NCBI RefSeq assembly: GCF_031143425.1 | Contig: NC_090450.1 | Location: 172,035,272-172,099,271 of the forward strand | Direction of reading: 5' to 3' | Length of the DNA stretch: 64,000 nt | From: Pleurodeles waltl | Taxonomy: Eukaryota; Chordata; Amphibia; Caudata; Salamandridae | In this document: one piece after another, positions 44,000 through 55,800 of the stretch | Layout of the letters: every line of letters begins with the position of its first letter | How positions within the stretch are numbered: position 1 is the stretch's first letter | Position numbers and translations under genes: made by a program | The notes under the pieces: model-generated | Told to the model about the DNA's origin: nothing | The model's input: only the letters and a program-made list of their open reading frames with translations | Database searches by the model: none

Positions 44000-45277
44000 A
44001 TGCCACGTCCTGCAAGAGATAGGGCCCCAGCCTTCACCCAGGAGTAATTGGAGAAACTCATGGAGAGGATCCTATCCCTGTATGGGCAGTTGCATGGGGC
44101 GCCAGAGCAGCAGGTGAGGCCAATGTCACTGTCCTGTCTGTGAGTGGTGCCTATGGGGATCGGGGCCTTGGGACGAGGCAGAGTGACTGGAATTTGGACA
44201 TTGATGTGGAGTCTGAGTTTACGTGGATTAATGGCATGTGAGAGTGGTCATTAGATATGTGCTGTCCACTGCAGTCCCTGTTATGCCACTCTACATGACT
44301 TGTCCCTTCTGTCTTTGTCACCCATGCAGGTCAGCGCCCATCAGAAGAAGGTGATATGGCGTGCCATCGCCAAGCAAGTGCAGACCCTGGGGATCCATGC
44401 CTGGTGAAGCACCCATTGCAGAAAGAAATGGGAGGACCTGAGATGTTGGGCCCGGAAGACCGCGGAGACCCAGCTGGGGACGTCCTCCCAACATGGGAGG
44501 GGTTCCCATCCGACCCTGACACCCCTGATGGCCCGCATTTTGGCAGTGGCCTACCCTGAGGTGGATGGGGCTTGAGGGCAGCACAGCAGCCACAAGGGGG
44601 TGAGTACACACTCTCACTTCCGATATGTGTTGCCATAGTGGCTCTGAGTGTGCACTATTGGGAAGTTGAAGCATGGGTACTTGGTGGATTCATGTCCACT
44701 ATGGGTATTAGACATCCAGGCAGGATTGACATCATAGATGTGTGGCCATGCAGTCAGTGAATGGTGAGGCCGTCAGTTCCAATGTGGTATCTGTGTTGTC
44801 AGCAACTCCCAAGATGTGCTAGGCAGCACAAGCCAACTGGATTACAGCATCTGTGGTGTCCGGCCTTTGTAGTCAGTTGATGCCAACCACTGTGCCAGGG
44901 GTGAATGTTGGGTCCTCAATCTGCTGCCAGGCACTGTATGTGTAGTGAGGCAAGGTGGGCCAAGATGTCACTGTGCAATTTGACTATGGTCTAATTGGCA
45001 TACCAACTAGCCATGCTGATTCTGTAGTCCAGGAATAGTGTCTCTCTACGGGCATGTGAAGAGGGCAGGTCCTGGGCCTGTGTGGTGGGGATGCCTCTCA
45101 TCATGTACACCATTGCATCTGTATCAGCTTCAGCGGTGTACATGTGAGTGCTGTGGTGACCCCCAGGGTGTTCCATTGTCGTAGCATGTGTTTGTGAGGG
45201 CATGGCGTGTGATAGCATGGCATCAGAAGATGATGTAGTGACTCTGTATGACTGTTGTGCTGGCACTGACCGATTGC

Positions 45278-45325
<48 letters not shown>

Positions 45326-46875
45326 ACTCACCCTACATCCCTGTCCTCCTCTGTCTTTGTGTGCATCAGCATCATCTGGTGAAGGAGAAGGGGCTCCGGT
45401 GAGTAGGGATGCTGCAGCCCACAGGACTCAGGAGGCTGATACCAGTGGAGCCGAGGGGACCAGTGGGACGGAAGGTGGGGGAAGTGCCACAGGGGAGACG
45501 GGATCGAGGACAACATCTTCGGATTCCTCCTTCGATAGACGCTCCCAGGTGGTGGCGGACCCATCTAGAACCATCCCAGCACCATCCTTTCCGGCACCCC
45601 ACTCACCAGCACCGCCCTCCCTGTAGCTCCTCACCCAGTTGCCAGTGCCCGCTCACCCAGAAGGGTGGGCGTCTCCTTCGCCGCAGGCACCTCTGCTACT
45701 GCCCAAGTCAGCCCTGCTGCCCTCAATGAGGAGGCTATTGACCTCCTGAGGTCCATCTCTGTGGGGCAGACATCCATTGTGAATGCCATCCAGGGACTGT
45801 CATCCCAGATGCAGCTGACCAATGCGTTCCTGGAAGGCATTCACGGTGCCCTGTCTGGCCTGCAGAGATCATTTCAGGCTCTGGCATCCTCCTTGACGGC
45901 AGCCAGTGTCCCTTCTTCTTCCATCCCCCCTCCAGCTACCTGTTCCCAAACCCACATCCCTCCCCCCTCACCGATCCAAGGTTCACTTACTGGCCCACAT
46001 GCATCCACATAAACGGACACGGTACCCAAGGACAGACACAAGCACCACAAACGCCACCACCGTCATGCACACAAACCACATTCAGATGAAGACATGCTAA
46101 CATCCACTCCATCACCGACTCTCCCACCACCTCCCCCCTGACAGTCACGACACCACTCACACCTGCAGTCAGCACCTCATCAGTCCCAGATCCTACCACA
46201 TGTGCCCTCACTTGCACCATCACCACAATATAAGACCTCATACATGCACCCCATCCACCACATGCGCACACACCACGACTATCAACACCCCCACATGCAG
46301 CACATCCACCCTACCTGCAGACACCACCCCAACATTCACTCACACATCCCCCCTCCCATCTCCCTGCATCTTCTCCCCCACTCCTCCCAGTGCACTTAAA
46401 CATCCGCACTCCCCCGCCCAACAGTCACCAAGCACACATATGGCATCCACCAAAGCGCCTGCACCCAAGGCATCTCCACGTACACACCTCACAACCATAC
46501 CCTCTCCCTCCACTCCTTCCCCCCAAGCTCCCTGCAGTGCTTCCCAGACCCCTGCCTTCCACCTCCCAGGCCTCCCCTGGTCATCGCCATGCCCCTCCCT
46601 CACCTAAGACATCCGCCCCCACAAAGTCCACAGTTGCCCCTCCCAGACCCAAGGCCAAACCCACTCCCTTCAACTTCCAAGACCAAGCCCACTCCCTCCA
46701 CTTCCAAAGCCAAGCCCACTCCCTCCAATTTCAAAGCCAAGCCCACCGCCCCCCCTTCCCAGCTGAACCAGCACCATCCAGGGGCAAGCCAAAAGAGCCC
46801 CCCTCCAAGCCCAGCTCAAAATACCCCCCTCCTCGAAGCCACACCACCCCCCTAACCCCCATCATTCACCCCTGA
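44000..46875 (+). pseudogene. Harbinger gene A homologue, three exons conserved but broken
   Basis: Exon 1 (44000-44113) is exactly 114 nt as in copy 1, begins ATGCCACGTCC, has an in-frame TAA after FTQE and ends at CAGCAG|GTGAGG. Exon 2 (44330-44599) follows CATGCAG, carries the VSAHQKK start and an internal stop, is 1 nt shorter than its counterpart and ends at GTGAGT. Exon 3 starts at 45370 after TGCATCAG. It encodes the acidic Ser-rich stretch, a stop, then the conserved core (EEAIDLLRSISVGQTSIVNA, RSFQALASSLTAA) at about 45725-45905, and a Thr/Pro/His-rich tail with KPTPSTSK repeats to 46865. Intron 1 is only 216 nt and has no minisatellite. Confidence 0.8.
45279..45320. repeat. (CT)n microsatellite
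   Basis: About 21 uninterrupted CT units, located in intron 2 of the gene A homologue, some 45 nt before the exon 3 acceptor. It acts as a long polypyrimidine tract. Confidence 0.97.
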
Positions 46876-47614
46876 GGTGCCTGCATGCACCATTAATGTC
46901 CCTGCCCTTTGGAGGCCAGCACATTGCAGTCAGGAGTCAAGTTGGAGCGCGCTACTGTGCCCTGTGTGCTCGGGGCATTGCAACACTTTGGGACTGGCCC
47001 TTGGGCCCCTTTGTACATAGTTGTGATGCAATTTTAACTTTTATAATATATATGTACCACTGCACCTTTGGTGTTGATGGTAACAACCTTGTTGTGGCTT
47101 TTGTTCAACGTGTGTGTGTGGTGAATGTGCGATTTTGTGTGTGTGTGTGTGTGTGTACCAATGTGTGTACCTCCAGTGTGTGCTAGGCTGGGATGCTTAT
47201 GGTTGGTATCTTGGTCGGCGTCGTTGGTCCTGGAGGTCAATGGGCAACAGGAGCATTGAGAAGACTTGCGATTTGCGTGTTGTGGCACCTGCAGACATGC
47301 CTGTGTTCCTGAAGGTGAGTCTTCCCTTTTATGTTGTTCATTTCTGCCATGCTTTTGGTGATGGTGAGACCGCCCAGGAAATCCTGGCAGTATGCAGCCT
47401 CGTCGTGGAGAACTGCCTGACCACCGGCCTGGAGATGCCTGCCGCCAGCTGCGGCGGTCTGTCCACACCGGAGGTTCAGACAGAAACATGGCTGTGTTTT
47501 GCAGTTGCCTTCCCTCTACTCATAATGTGGCAGTCTTCATTGCCAGGCCTGCAACGGTGCGACTGCCACCTCCACCGCGGCGGTCCACAGATCGCAATAC
47601 TGGTAATGATGGCC
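46876..47614. other. Right subterminal region of Harbinger copy 2
   Basis: Non-coding end of the element, with a (GT)n run at 47135-47156 and a GC-rich terminal part. No separate gene. Confidence 0.55.
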
Positions 47615-48021
47615 TATGTGTGTAAATTTGAAAACATGAAGGGAACTCACATATACAGTTGGGGTTTTAAGAATCTGGTAAGCATTCATATACATCTCCA
47701 AGATGCACAGATTTGAGTCACTTCTATTTGTGATTTCTTTTGTCAATTAAAACTTGTTGTTCAGGGGTGACGTGGAATTTTCACCACCCTCTGATGAAAC
47801 AAGTCTGTTGCTTTTTTACTGGGTGTCAGCAGCAGCAGCAGTAATCATTTCAGAGTTACTGTTTGTGTTACCACAAAACCTGTGGGGAGGAACAATGAGA
47901 GGTGCCAGGGTAAACTGTTTGGGCCCACCCAGGAGCTTTCAGCCTGAGTGCCAAGGCATTATGTGTCATTTGCAACAATATTAAGAACACCAGTGAAAAC
48001 CCTTTCCTGTAAATGAATTTC

Positions 48022-48250
48022 TCAGAGGAGAGGAAAAGCATACCGACTTGTCTCAAAGGGTTTATTCCTTTTTAGGTCGTGCCTGCAGACTGCTCTTAGC
48101 TCTGTACGGTAAAAAAACTCAGAGATTGGCTCCACAAAGCTAGAGGGACATTCAAGAGGGGTGTTAAAATTGCCAGGTAACAACAACATTGGTTTAGACA
48201 CAATTCTGCCCACCATATCTTTTGCCTTAATTATTTCTGAACAGGAGATA
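48022..48250 (-). pseudogene. Possible LINE endonuclease remnant
   Basis: On the - strand a short frame contains LLLPGNFNTPL, resembling the GDFN-type motif of LINE apurinic endonucleases, with further plausible residues (SSFVEPISEFFY). Too short and isolated to be sure. The right side is cut by a long AT microsatellite. Confidence 0.3.
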
Positions 48251-48282
48251 TTACTGCCCCTTTTTCTCTGGCCATATATAAA

Positions 48283-48320
<38 letters not shown>

Positions 48321-48479
48321 GCAGGAGTAGTATCAATAATAATAATGTTGATAATAATAATAATGCTGGTGATAATAATGTTGATAATAAAATTGATTGT
48401 GGTAATAATAACAATAACAATAACACTAACAACAACAATATTAATAATAACAATATTAATAATAATAATAATAATAATA
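48283..48479. repeat. ATT/AAT microsatellite with complementary halves
   Basis: About 38 bp of pure ATT (48283-48320), then roughly 150 bp of degenerate AAT, AAC and GAT triplets. The first part (TTA)n is complementary to the second (AAT)n, so the tract can fold on itself. Confidence 0.95.
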
Positions 48480-48539
48480 GGTTTTGGCTCAAGAGACATA
48501 TAAGGAACCACCAGTACATCCTAATACTCCTTAGACACA

Positions 48540-49592
48540 CATAAGAGAAAGGGGGTGAAAAAGTTCTTGCTCACCCCCCCCCCGATGCCATCTAGTGGCG
48601 ATAACAACTGCATGATGGGATGTGGTGCATGCCTTCTTGTAGGTTATAATTGAAAACCAGAGGCCCAATTTGCAAAATCATGGGGTTTTTGACCGCACAA
48701 TCCAACAATGCAATATACATTGCATATTTAATACTAAAGACCTTTTCAACTCGCAAAATGCCTTTTGTAGCTCATTACGAATTGCAGATAGGAGGAGGAT
48801 ATGAAAGAGGCATGCCCTACAAATTGTGTGACGCAGTGCAATGCTGATGCATTTGAGGCTGCAAACCACTGAAAAGTTATTGACACTGAAGCTGGGATGG
48901 TAATGGCTTTGGAAATGGGAAGGTGTCCCTGAGGACAGCTTCCTCTTTGCAAATTGTGTCTGGCAGGAGGTCTTCCCAAACAGGGAACTATTTTGTTAAA
49001 AGCAACACCTGTCCCTTTATTGGGCAGGACTACTTTTAAAAAATGCATCCTGTTTTGGGAATGCAGATGCAAGGATGGTGGTCTGCTATCCCTTGCAGGC
49101 TATCATCCCAATGTTCTCCTCCATTCATTGGGGGCTGTAAATACCAACCATCCATAATGTCAACTAGAAAATTATAAGCAAATAACAGAGATAAATTAAA
49201 TGTAATTGAGGCATTGATGATTTAATCAGTGAGTCAAAAGGACTGCTGAGTATGGGTAATAATGTGGAAAAGAAAACAGTAGCTTTACTTTCTGAACTAG
49301 TAACATGGTCAGGGTTCACCACAAGAATCTGGCTGGGTGAAGATGTAACTGATGGCATGTACATATTAACACGACCAGGTCATCCAGGTGGTGAACTGCC
49401 TCGGGCTACATCGCTTTGGATAATTGAAACGCATGTCCTCACATTTTATAACCGGGTCAGAATAAAACTGGTTTCAGTTTCTGTTTGTGGACCAGTTGGA
49501 GGCTGGATACCTACTATCCACACTGGGCCCACTTCACTAATTTTCTCTGAGTAGCTGTTTTTTACTTTTGTATTACATACGTGTTACATCTC
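48540..49592. other. 1 kb without a recognised gene
   Basis: A C run at 48576-48584. GAGGCCCAATTTGCAAAATC at 48660-48679 and an AATGCAATA/ATTGC hairpin near 48707-48727 hint at another decayed miniature element. The 100-codon frame at 49252-49554 has no recognisable domain. Confidence 0.5.
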
Positions 49593-49767
49593 AATATCCT
49601 GGCATAATTCATAAAATATTTTCTATGAGTAGTTTCCAGGAGTAAGACTTGCTTACTCATGGAGAGTGTGAATAAGCACGTCTTACTCCTGGAAAACAGT
49701 GACTTCTATGCCCAGAGAAAAATGTACTTACTCATAGAAAATTCTGTGCGAATCAGGGCAGGATATT
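49593..49767. mobile_element. Fold-back miniature element of about 175 bp
   Basis: AATATCCTG (49593-49601) and CAGGATATT (49759-49767) are terminal inverted repeats, continued inward by TTTTCTATGAGTA (49619-49631) and TACTCATAGAAAA (49729-49741). A perfect 16-bp hairpin lies inside at 49633-49648/49680-49695. If the duplication is TA, this would be mariner-like; the duplication is not resolved. Confidence 0.65.
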
Positions 49768-50857
49768 CAAGATTAACACCCACGTAAGCCTTGAGTAAGA
49801 CGAAACTAGTAATCAAGAAGAAGCGAGGAGTGGTGATAATAGACCAACAATGTATGCATTCTATAACGCTGATAAGTATCTATTAGAGATGGGAGATTTT
49901 ATATATTTATAAATTATATTCATGAGTGACCTCTGAATGTCCGCGGTGTAAATAGGCTAATGTGGACTATATTCACAGTTAACCCCTATTTAGTTAAAAA
50001 TTGCCTCGTGGGGGCGTAGCAATGTAATGGGATCCTCACTTGGTTTCCAAGGCCATATTATACTCCAGAGAGTTCTCTTGGGTATCACGTCAGCAATAGC
50101 AGACATTCAGTAGCAAAAAACTGGAAATGTTTGAAAGCCCTAGATCTCAACTGTGCAAGTGTGTTGAGGCATGTTAAATATTTAGAATTGGCTGTCCAAA
50201 ATGAAATAGGAAATAAAAGAAAATTAAAATGAGATCTGATCTCAGGAATCAAATAGTGACAGATCTGAAATAAGAATTGAAAAGAAGCCTCTTTCCTCTC
50301 TCCGCCCACCATTGTCACTCATAACTACGTGTCACTTTTCGCATATCTTACCCTCTGTCTATGTAATTCAAAAAGTGTGTATAGCTCCAAATTTAACTAA
50401 CAATCGTTAATGTCTTTATAGTACTACAGAGATGTCGTCACATTAATTGAGGTGTATACGTGTTCTAGGGGACTGACTGGCACGAGGCCTAAAGCTGCAA
50501 AGCTGTTAATAAGAATTTGGCTCAGAATCTAAACTAAGAAAAGTCGTCAGGTTGGTGATATAGATCTGTCCATTGCTGCCCATTAAATGCAGGTTCCAAA
50601 CTGCCAAGTCAGGACTCTTATCTAGGGAAGGGGTGTGCAGAGGGATGAAGAGTGGTAAGGGGCACTAGAGGGGGGCATTGGTGCTGGGGGAAGAGCCTAT
50701 GATGGGTGGGGATCCAGGGACAGCAAAGGTGGGGGAGTGGAGGGTCACACAGGTGTAGAGGGGGACAAAAAAGAAAAATTACAGGTAGAAAGGGAAAGCA
50801 ATGGATAGGTGTTAGAGCTGACGCCGTTAGGGCTTCTTCACGAGGACGGAAGACGTC
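49768..50857. other. 1.1 kb, no gene; possible LINE 5' region at the right
   Basis: Nothing firm. The last 250 nt precede the LINE endonuclease frame and may be part of its ORF1-ORF2 junction or 5' region, but no ORF1 was recognised. Confidence 0.45.
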
Positions 50858-51639
50858 ATTAGAATGAGTACTCAAACAATAAAGATAACTTTGTGCAATA
50901 TTAATGGGACCAATAATAAAATCAAGTTCCGATCGGCACTTCGGTGGCTAAAGGGTTCGGGATCGCAGATTATTCTGCTTCAAGAAACCCATTTTAAGGC
51001 CCAAGTGAAAGAACCGAAGCTACACAGTTTTATCTCCCATGCGTTTTTTGTTTCTGCTGATGCGGCGGTACGAGGGGTGGCAGTTTTGATCTGGTACAGT
51101 GTAGGGGGACAGGTACAAAAGGTGTTTAGGGACCAAAAAGGTAGATGGATTCTAGTTAGCTTGGGGATCGAGAATCAACTGCCTCATTTAGTCAGTTTTT
51201 ATAAACCAATTGAAGATGGTATAATCTCTCTTGATGAAATCTACAATCTCTTGTCTACGCTGTAGGGCATTATCGTGAAAGGAGGTGATTTCAATATTAT
51301 ACAGGATGTCCAACGTGACTCTTCCTATAGAACCAAAGTTCAAAACAAACCCAGGGCAGCTAGTTTCTTAGCCAAAATGGTAAGGGATTTAGTTATAGAA
51401 AATCCATGAAGCACGGAACACCCAGTTGCACGAGAATTTACCTGTTTTTCTAAGTGATTTAACTTGGCGTTCTGGATTGACTTTTTATTAATATCCTCAC
51501 AAATGTCAAGGAAAAGTTTGCTAATACCGACCAATCCCTTTTCTGATCATTCAGTTCCTGTACTAGATATAGTTGTGATAAAAAGGGAGTAAGATAGGAC
51601 ATAAAGGGTACTTAATAAGTCTTTAATAGTAGACCCTAG

Positions 51640-52583
51640 GGGAAACGCCCTTAAGGCCTACTCCGGAATAACGAAGTCCTGGTTAACGAAAGCGGAACAA
51701 CGCTTTCCTTAACCACGACTTCGTTGTTTTGTGCCTTAACCACGCAGGTGCTGAACAACGCATGTGCATGGTTAAGGCACAAACAAGGGAGTCTGGTGAG
51801 GAGGACGACGCAACGAGGCGATGACTCAGGTAAGTGGGGCGGGGCGGGGTTTTAGTTTTAGGGGTGGGGAGTCGGGGTATTTTCAGTTTTAGGGGTGGGG
51901 TGGTGGTGCGGGGGTGGGGGGTTGGGGTTTTAGGTTTTAGGGGTGGGTTGGGGGGGTCGGGTAATTTTAGGGGTGGGGTGGGGGTTGGGGCGGTTTAGGT
52001 GTAGGGGCAGGGTGGGGGGTTTGGAGTAGTTTTAGGGGTGGGGGCTGGGGTACTTTAGGTTTCAGGGATGGGTGGGGGTTGGGGTTGTTTTAGGTTTTGG
52101 GGGTAGGTTGGGGGTCAGTTTTAGGGGCAGGCAGGGGGGTGTGGGGTTTTAGGTTTTAGGGGTGGGTTGGGGGTCGGGTAATTTTAGGGGCGTGTGGGGG
52201 GTTGGGGGTATTTAGGTTTAGGGGCAGGGTGGGGGGCTCGGAGTAGTTTTAGGGGTGGGGGTACTTTAGGTTTCTGGGATGGGGTGGGGGTTGGGGTTGT
52301 TTTAGGTTTTGGGGGTAGGGTGGGGATCAGTTTAGGGGCGGGTAGTTTTAGGGGCAAGGGTGGGGGTTGGTGTGGTTTTAGGGAGGGGGTGGGGGGCCAG
52401 GGCAGACGCATGCAGGAACAACGGATGCCTATCACCAATGCCTTTACCAGGAATGCCTTTACAACGAAAAATCGTTGTTAAGGCATTCGTGGTAAAGGCA
52501 TTGGTGGTAACAACGAGGTAGTTGTTCCAACCTCGTTGTTCAGGCATTCGTTGTTCCAGCAGGCGTCGTTCCGACATACATTC
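51640..52583. mobile_element. Insertion with hairpin ends and G-rich core, flanked by 9-bp repeats
   Basis: AGACCCTAG occurs at 51631-51639 and 52584-52592, and LINE homology continues across, so this is an insertion with a probable 9-bp target duplication. The left arm has hairpins 51670-51694/51701-51725 (25 bp, two mismatches) and 51731-51746/51765-51780 (one mismatch). The right arm has 52433-52467/52472-52506 (35 bp, two mismatches) and 52511-52519/52530-52538. The middle (51835-52400) is a G-rich minisatellite. A 9-bp duplication would suit Mutator-like rather than Harbinger elements; terminal repeats are weak (TCCGGAATAACG against GTCGGAACGACG). Confidence 0.65.
51835..52400. repeat. 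G-rich minisatellite
   Basis: Irregular units of roughly 27 to 60 bp made of TTTTAGGGGTGGGG and TTGGGGTTTTAGG blocks. Dense GGGG runs on the + strand make G-quadruplexes likely. Confidence 0.85.
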
Positions 52584-54373
52584 AGACCCTAGTTGGTTGA
52601 CCATTATGCGCCCTACTCTTGATGATTTTTTTGACAGGAATAGAGGATCTGCTTCTACATTTGCAATCTGGGGTGCGTGTTAAACTTACATCAGTGGGGA
52701 AGTGATTGCACACCAGTCTCACATCTATAAAGTAAGAAAGGGGTGAACAGGTGTCCTGCAGCAGGAATTAGACCATGCAGCCTCGTCCATATGGCACTCC
52801 ATACCCAAATATCTGGTGCTAGGTTATAGCAAGCAATGCAGGCATTAAAAGAACATTACATGCCTTAAGAACTAATAAATCATAATACATGCTTCCAAAG
52901 TATTATGAGGAAAATGAGCATGTAGGAAAGATCTGAGCCTGGTCAGTCAAGAAAAGCAGAAACAATGTATTAGCTAAGTCAATTTACAATAAGGTGGGGG
53001 GGTGCCGGACGACAATTCAACCCGATGAAATTGACAGGGTATTCCAAGAGCATTAAACCAATCTACACACTACCACATCTCAGGCATCCGTAGAGCAAGT
53101 AAATAAATATTTAGACTCAATAAAATTACCGGTTGTCAGTAATGAACTTCATGCCATAGCAACAGCACCAATAACCTTAGAAGAAATAAAGGACATGATT
53201 AAAACATCTTCCAATGGGAAGGCTTATGGAAGCGACAGGCTGCCCGCTGAAATCTATTAAGTATTAATGACTCAAATTAAAAAATTTCTACTAACACTTT
53301 TTAATGAAATACTTGAAGGCGCTCTGATACCAAGCTCTTTCACCGAGGCTGTGATTGTGAGCTTTTAAAAAAAGATAAGCTGGCAGATGTACAGGGGTCA
53401 TATCATCCTATTAGTTTGTTAAATAGTTATTATAAACATTTTGCAAAAATTATTAGCATCCAGGATAATTCCCCCAGCACAGGCAGCTGTTCAACAAGAT
53501 CAATCTGGGTTTCTCCCAGGGAGCAGTATAACATCTAATATCAACTGTGTACTGCAAGCAATAAATTATTTCTCTAGCAATAAACGAAGGCCACCATAAT
53601 TATGTTGGACACAGAAAAAGCAATTGATTTGGTTCAATGGGACGTACTTTTTGCAATTTTACACCATTTTAACTTTCCCCTGAAACTGGAGCGTTTATTG
53701 GAGAATCTATTTTGCAGGGTGAGGTAGTAGTAAATGGGAGCAGGGCGGGGAGAATATCAATCGGCCGGGGCACATGTCAAGGCTGCTCCATGTCTCCTGT
53801 TGTTTTTGCCCTATTTATTGAACCTATGGCTGCTGTCTTTACGTCAAGGCATTCAGATCGAGGCTACTTTGCAAGATGCACCCAATGTCAAATTATTTGT
53901 GGATGTTAGTATTGTGTTTACTAACAGAAGAGCAAAATGTTGCCAGAGCAATCGATAAAATTCAAATTTTTACAGATCTTGGGGCTATAGATTGAACCAT
54001 GCAAAATCTGAAGCTCTTCTCTTCAATAGTTTGGGATTAGTTCTTCTTAGTGCAATGCGGCTTCATTATACAGCCTCACAAGTAGTTAGATACTTAGGTC
54101 GATCTGTATCGCATAACATCTCCGAGTTATACCAGCTTAACTATGTAAACACTTTGCTCAAAGCAGGGGGACTTCTCAACGAATGGCAAAAATTGCCCCT
54201 CACGATCATTGGGCGAACAGCCTTGGTCAAAACGATGATTCTTCCGCTACTTCTTTTAGTCTTTGCTAATGTTAACATTAAAGTTCCCCAAAAATATTTT
54301 AAAGAAATAAATCAGATGCCGAGCCAGTTTGGATGGCAAGGAAAGAAAGCTTTCACTAAATTAAAGACACTAC

Positions 54374-54530
54374 GGGCCTGATTTATACTTTTTTAGCGCC
54401 GCATTTGTGTCATTTTTTTGATGTAAAAGATGCGCAAATTTACAAGATTCATTTATATTTTGTAAGTTTGCGCCACTTTTGCATAAAAAAACAACGCAAA
54501 TGCGGCGCTAAAAAAGTATAAATCAGGCCC
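54374..54530. mobile_element. 157-bp fold-back MITE in the LINE, TAC duplication
   Basis: GGGCCTGATTTATACTTTTT at the left and its reverse complement at the right; arms run about 35 bp almost perfectly, through TTAGCGCCGCATTTG. TAC lies at 54371-54373 and 54531-54533. The duplication length and GGGCCTGAT ends fit Harbinger-type MITEs. Confidence 0.88.
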
Positions 54531-55800
54531 TACATTTAAATATACGAGATGGGGGTTCAGTGCTGCCCTATAAAAAAAATATACCCAGGTTGCATTTCCA
54601 GACTTCATGCAGCACGCAGCAAGATCTTCCGATCCCTCCAATTATTTTCATCCCAGTCTAATGTTCTCGGAAGATAAGGTCCAACTCTCAACCTTCCTCA
54701 AGATTCACAGACTTCTGAAGCGTACAAGGTACTAGCTTCCCCATATGATATATACCCAGCACAAGGAAGAATATCGTTTTTCTCAGTTCCACCCCTCTAT
54801 GCTATTGAGGGAATCATGGATGTTAGGGTTACAATTAGGGACCAAGATTATCAAGCAATGGGAAAAGGTTGGAATTAGCGGGTTTAAGGATTTCATGGTG
54901 GCAGGGAACCCAAAAATGTGGGTACTGCTGGTGGGGAGGAATGTTGATATCTCACCCTCACTGCACTTTTCATATATACAGATTAAGCACTTTATTGAAA
55001 GCACTCAGTCAGTAAGGGATGTCCTGGGCAACAGCATTTTCCAAGCATATTTTATATGTAGAATAACTGGTTTGGGCAATTGGTATCACATATTGCTACA
55101 ACAGATTTCTTTAACCCAGGTTCCCGATGCCCTAGCCAAAACTGAAGCACCCACAGGATTCAAAATATAACAGCAAACATAGCATCTCTATAATCAGCTA
55201 GTGCATAAAGACTTTAGGGAGGCTAACTTTGGAAGAATAGCCTTTTTTGCAAAATGGAAGATCTATTATACACCAGCTAGTATACACAAGTGGACTCCAT
55301 CAATTTCTGGGAAGTGTTTCAGGTGTGGTGACAGTCCAGGGGGTTGGCTGCATATGTGCTTCACTTGTCCTGCCTCAGAACAATTTTGGCTAAAAATATT
55401 TTAATGGATCAGTGAGAAGCTTAAAGTAATTATAACTTCATACCCCCACGGAACTCTTTTCGCGATTTCAACAACACTGACTCTATTAATTAGACATCAA
55501 AGTTCATCTTCATAACATTCCTGGCAGCCAAATCATTACTCTTACAAAACTGGAAACCAGTAGAGGTTCCTTCTTTTGAATCTTGGTTGCATAAAAGGTG
55601 GAAGGTTAAATTAAGAGAGAAATTATATACGTAAAGAGTACGGGCAATTAAGAAATACCAGTCTATCTGAGAGCATGAATCTCACAAAACTAATAATTTA
55701 GAGTGAAAGAATTAGGGAGAGGTGAAGTGTATCGATCAATCTTGATGGATCTTTTATTATTTATTATTAAGTATGTGACTATAAGATGCATAGTGGTTAA

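Larger units (their letters stand above)
39189..47614. mobile_element. Second PIF/Harbinger copy, 8.43 kb, inverted and decayed
   Basis: Left end GGCCCTCATTACAACTTTGG at 39189 and right end, read inward, GGCCATCATTACCAGTATTG ending at 47614 are inverted repeats. TAT lies outside both (39186-39188, 47615-47617), a 3-bp target duplication. Its order on the + strand is gene C-like (+), transposase (-), gene A-like (+): the mirror image of the copy at 18066. Stops, frameshifts and a lost start codon show all three genes are dead. Confidence 0.9.
50858..55800 (+). mobile_element. Tx1/L1-like LINE, ORF2 degraded, with two nested elements
   Basis: The endonuclease starts near 50864: LCNING, LLQETHF (catalytic E), GGDFNI at about 51283, and SDHS at about 51536 (the SDH motif). 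After a 0.95-kb insertion the RT region resumes near 52600. Blocks: SSNGKAYGSDRLPAEIY near 53210, PISLLN, a degenerate DTEKAIDLVQW near 53615, CQGCSMSPVVFAL near 53785. The FADD box has decayed (LFVDV near 53895). The L1-type block KLPLTIIGRTALVKTMILP lies at 54190, then a second nested element, and a C-terminal zinc knuckle CFRCGDSPGGWLHMCFTC near 55318. Many stops and shifts: inactive. The right end is approximate. Confidence 0.85.

Noticed and set aside
48288..48520. Long isoleucine/leucine or asparagine runs in open frames
   Set aside because: Translation of an ATT/AAT microsatellite.
49252..49554. 100-codon frame as a gene
   Set aside because: No start context, splice evidence or domain; isolated in anonymous DNA.
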